Below, piece by piece: positions 6,841-8,302 of a stretch of 8,302 nt of DNA; within the stretch, counting starts at the first letter, position 1, and each line of letters starts with the position of its first letter. Source of the stretch: Nanobdellota archaeon. Lineage in GTDB: Archaea > Nanobdellota > Nanobdellia > SCGC-AAA011-G17 > GW2011-AR17. The stretch lies in contig JADHVA010000029.1 in assembly GCA_016784245.1 (NCBI GenBank), positions 1-8,302 on the forward strand, given 5' to 3'. Under the pieces are notes generated by a model. It worked only from the letters and a program-made list of their open reading frames with translations, did not search any database and was not told the origin of the DNA. The position numbers and the translations under genes were made by a program.

Positions 6841-6848
6841 TATTTAAA
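6841..6848 (-). promoter_or_regulatory. TATA box of the Lys-rich protein gene
   Basis: TTTAAATA on the minus strand, preceded by purine-rich GAGAAGA (BRE-like), is centred 26.5 bp before the ATG at 6818. Together with the plus-strand box at 6867-6874 it forms a compact divergent promoter. Confidence 0.6.
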
Positions 6849-6866
6849 TCTTCTCATAAAAACCTT

Positions 6867-6874
6867 TTTAAATA
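6867..6874 (+). promoter_or_regulatory. TATA box of the plus-strand gene pair
   Basis: TTTAAATA, inside a TTTTTAAATAATAA stretch, is centred 26.5 bp before the ATG at 6897. No Shine-Dalgarno is visible, so a leaderless transcript is likely. Confidence 0.6.
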
Positions 6875-6896
6875 ATAAACTCGTCTAATAAAAACA

Positions 6897-7186
6897 ATGG
6901 AAGAGGTATCAACAATTTCTAAAGAAGAATTAAAAAGTTCTGAAGAACTAGGTTCTTTGCAGGAAAAACTTTACTTAAGGATTTAAAATTTGAAAGAGTA
7001 GAAGTAACAAAACAGATTAAGAAATTACAAAGAAGTTATTTTGTTTCCAAGATTATCTCTAAATCTGAATATGATAGTCATTTCAAAGCTTACAATGAAA
7101 GGTTAGCTGAAATTGAGAATGAGATTTTAACTTTAGAAGATATTACAAAAAAGAAGGTGAGAAAACATGCTAAAAATGGACTTTAA
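6897..7186 (+). pseudogene. Frameshifted gene for a small helical-hairpin protein
   Basis: From ATG 6897 the first frame runs only 29 codons and stops at TAA 6984-6986. A second frame (-1) is open from 6944 to TAA 7184-7186 and looks coding: it gives a charged helical protein ending in KNGL, yet has no ATG, GTG or TTG before GTG 7157. One missing base, in the A5 run at 6964-6968 or the T3 run at 6956-6958, would join them into 96 residues. The joined product would be soluble, with a two-helix hairpin at about 31-83 (KQIKKLQRSYF, then KAYNERLAEIENEI). A promoter in register upstream and a 20-nt overlap with the next gene indicate a once-intact operon member. It may be a true pseudogene, an assembly error in a homopolymer, or, less likely, programmed frameshifting. 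Function unknown. Confidence 0.7.
7156..7160 (+). promoter_or_regulatory. Shine-Dalgarno site deciding the start of the basic-tailed membrane protein
   Basis: GGTGA, matching the archaeal 16S anti-SD, lies 6 nt before ATG 7167. This favours codon 1 over the ATG at codon 4 (7176), and shows that the gene is internal to an operon, unlike the leaderless first genes. Confidence 0.65.
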
Positions 7187-8243
7187 ATTACTAACTTTTA
7201 TTTTTACATTCATTTTTGTAGTCTCAGCTTTAGTATTTGTATCTCTTACTGCAATGGCTGTTATTGATGATTTAAATCCAACAACAAAAGAAGAAGCTTT
7301 AGCTGCTATTGCTATTGCTGAAGAAGACATGCAAGAAATGGTTGATTCAAACTTTTCTGTTAATGCCGTAAATGACACAATCCTTGCAGCTTACAATGCT
7401 TATGAACGAGCAGAGTTTGCACACCTCTTAGAAGAAAATGTATCTGGTCCATTATTGGAAGAAGCAAGATCTTTTTTAATTGGTTTAAACTATGAAGGAT
7501 TTTCTTATGTAGATGTAATCTTATATACTAATCAAGTAACAGAGTTAAAAATTGAAGCTTATGATGTTTATGATCACTTAACAGTTTTAGAGCAAAAAAT
7601 TGAAGAATACAAATTAGAATATGTTGATACTGAAGAAGCAAAAATTTTATTGGATGAGGCTTATCAAGAGTTTTATTTTGAAAGATACACTTCTACAAGA
7701 GAAATTATTTCGGAAGCAAACTTAATTTTAGAAGATAATAGAGCTAGATCTACAGCCTTAAAAATTGTTTCAATTTCCGGTCAAAATTTCTTCTTTAAAC
7801 ATTGGTTAGAAATTTCTATAGCTATTATTATACTAATAATTACTTCCTTTTTTGGATATAAATACTATAGAAAAAAATACTTGGAAAGAAAATTAAAGAA
7901 ATTAAAATCTGAAGAGATCTCAATAAAACAATTAATGAAAGATACTCAAAGAGAAAGATTTGAAAAATTTAAGTTATCTGCACCAATTTATAACATTAGA
8001 ATGGAATACTATTCTAGAAGGTTAAATGAAATTAGATCTAAAATCCCTGTAGTACAAGAAACTTTAATTGGAATAAAAAAGAAAGGTAAAAAGAAAAAAT
8101 CTAAAACAAATTTTTTAAATAGGCTTATTCCTAAAAAAACAATTAAAAAAAGAGTTAAGAGAAAAGTTTCTAAGAAAAAAAAATCTCCAAAAAAGAAATT
8201 AAAAAATAAAGTTTCTAAGAAAAAATCTAAAAAAAGAAAATAA
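7167..8243 (+). CDS. Two-pass membrane protein with helical ectodomain and Lys-rich cytoplasmic tail
   Basis: The 358-residue protein begins with a hydrophobic signal or anchor (about 8-31). A mostly helical acidic ectodomain follows (about 35-205, rich in Glu, Ala and Tyr, with probable coiled-coil stretches near 40-60 and 124-190), then a transmembrane helix (about 213-229). The cytoplasmic part has a short helical hairpin (about 246-300) and a strongly basic tail (304-358: 29 Lys and 4 Arg in 55 residues, with a twice-used KVSKKK unit). The hairpin resembles the domain of the frameshifted upstream gene (ISIKQLMKDTQRERF and YYSRRLNEIRSKI against VTKQIKKLQRSYF and AYNERLAEIENEI). The tail could contact DNA, RNA or the anionic inner membrane surface. 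I recognise no named family. Its start overlaps the upstream gene by 20 nt. Confidence 0.82.
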   Translation: MLKMDFKLLTFIFTFIFVVSALVFVSLTAMAVIDDLNPTTKEEALAAIAIAEEDMQEMVDSNFSVNAVNDTILAAYNAYERAEFAHLLEENVSGPLLEEARSFLIGLNYEGFSYVDVILYTNQVTELKIEAYDVYDHLTVLEQKIEEYKLEYVDTEEAKILLDEAYQEFYFERYTSTREIISEANLILEDNRARSTALKIVSISGQNFFFKHWLEISIAIIILIITSFFGYKYYRKKYLERKLKKLKSEEISIKQLMKDTQRERFEKFKLSAPIYNIRMEYYSRRLNEIRSKIPVVQETLIGIKKKGKKKKSKTNFLNRLIPKKTIKKRVKRKVSKKKKSPKKKLKNKVSKKKSKKRK

Positions 8244-8250
8244 GAAATTC

Positions 8251-8258
8251 TTATAAAT
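8251..8258 (+). promoter_or_regulatory. TATA box of the tRNA gene
   Basis: TTATAAAT, within CTTATAAATAG just after the stop of the preceding gene, predicts transcription start near 8281, a few bases before the tRNA 5' end at 8285. The spacing and sequence are typical of archaeal tRNA promoters. Confidence 0.65.
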
Positions 8259-8284
8259 AGTAATTATTTCTCTTGATCTATTAT

Positions 8285-8302
8285 GCGCGAGTGCCGGAGT
8301 GG
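8285..8302 (+). tRNA. tRNA 5' fragment, probably class II (Leu or Ser), cut by window edge
   Basis: The visible 18 nt fit the start of a tRNA: acceptor strand GCGCGAG, then T8-G9, then CCGGAGTGG as the 5' side of the D arm and loop, with A14 in place. The G13-A14-G15-T-G-G pattern is most often seen in class II tRNAs (Leu, Ser). The anticodon, variable arm and 3' half are outside the window, so identity is not settled. A TATA box at the right distance supports it. Confidence 0.7.

Noticed and set aside
6960..6971. Programmed -1 frameshift site in the broken small gene
   Set aside because: G-GAA-AAA permits re-pairing in the A site only, and I see no obvious stem-loop downstream; an indel or assembly error is the simpler explanation.
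7133..7378. Minus-strand ORF opposite the signal region of the basic-tailed membrane protein
   Set aside because: Shadow of the plus-strand gene, which has a Shine-Dalgarno and coherent domain layout.
8163..8225. Direct repeat AAAGTTTCTAAGAAAAA, two copies 45 bp apart
   Set aside because: It encodes the repeated KVSKKK unit of the Lys-rich tail; low-complexity coding sequence rather than a mobile or CRISPR repeat.
8241..8253. Palindrome TAAGAA-A-TTCTTA at the stop codon, considered as a terminator hairpin
   Set aside because: The stem is short with almost no loop, no T tract follows, and it overlaps the tRNA TATA box; probably chance in AT-rich DNA.
1..8302. CRISPR arrays, insertion sequences, prophage genes, integrase sites
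   Set aside because: No regularly spaced repeats, transposase or integrase motifs, or terminal inverted repeats seen. The tRNA at the right edge could be an integration target, but its 3' end is outside the window.

Overview
The window looks like a piece of an AT-rich archaeal chromosome, most likely from a DPANN-type lineage (Woesearchaeota/Pacearchaeota-like); the lineage is inference. The support is: (i) most genes that could begin a transcript have a TATA-like octamer centred about 26-27 bp before the ATG, often with a purine-rich BRE-like stretch upstream and no Shine-Dalgarno, as in leaderless archaeal transcripts; (ii) COG1361-type surface proteins occur beside MacB-type ABC transporter genes; (iii) Lys-rich tails and short helical-hairpin domains are abundant. 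UGA acts as an ordinary stop.

Minus strand, 6818 down to 1. A small Lys-rich protein (6597-6818) comes first. An ABC module follows: LolD/MacB-type ATPase (5876-6556), a secreted, membrane-anchored COG1361-like protein (4479-5879) and a MacB/FtsX-type permease (3289-4482), each joined to the next by a 4-nt ATGA overlap. An AbrB antitoxin/PemK-MazF toxin pair (2639-3189) with its own TATA box and a 9-bp inverted-repeat operator candidate then separates this module from a second, paralogous permease (1411-2598). The last group is a surface protein with N- and C-terminal membrane segments (256-1374), an easily missed 21-codon membrane ORF (194-259) and the N-terminus of a rhomboid-family protease (1-197), again joined by two ATGA overlaps.

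Plus strand, 6897 to the end. A divergent promoter region (6819-6896) leads to a small gene broken by an apparent 1-nt deletion (6897-7186). It overlaps a two-pass membrane protein with a strongly basic tail (7167-8243). The two proteins appear to share a helical-hairpin domain. The window ends inside the 5' part of a tRNA gene (8285-), probably class II (Leu or Ser), with a clear TATA box.

Taken together, one ATPase, two non-identical MacB permeases and two beta-rich surface proteins suggest a cell-envelope system that couples ATP hydrolysis to extracytoplasmic work (MacB/LolCDE/FtsEX logic), with a membrane protease encoded at its end. No substrate can be read from the sequence.
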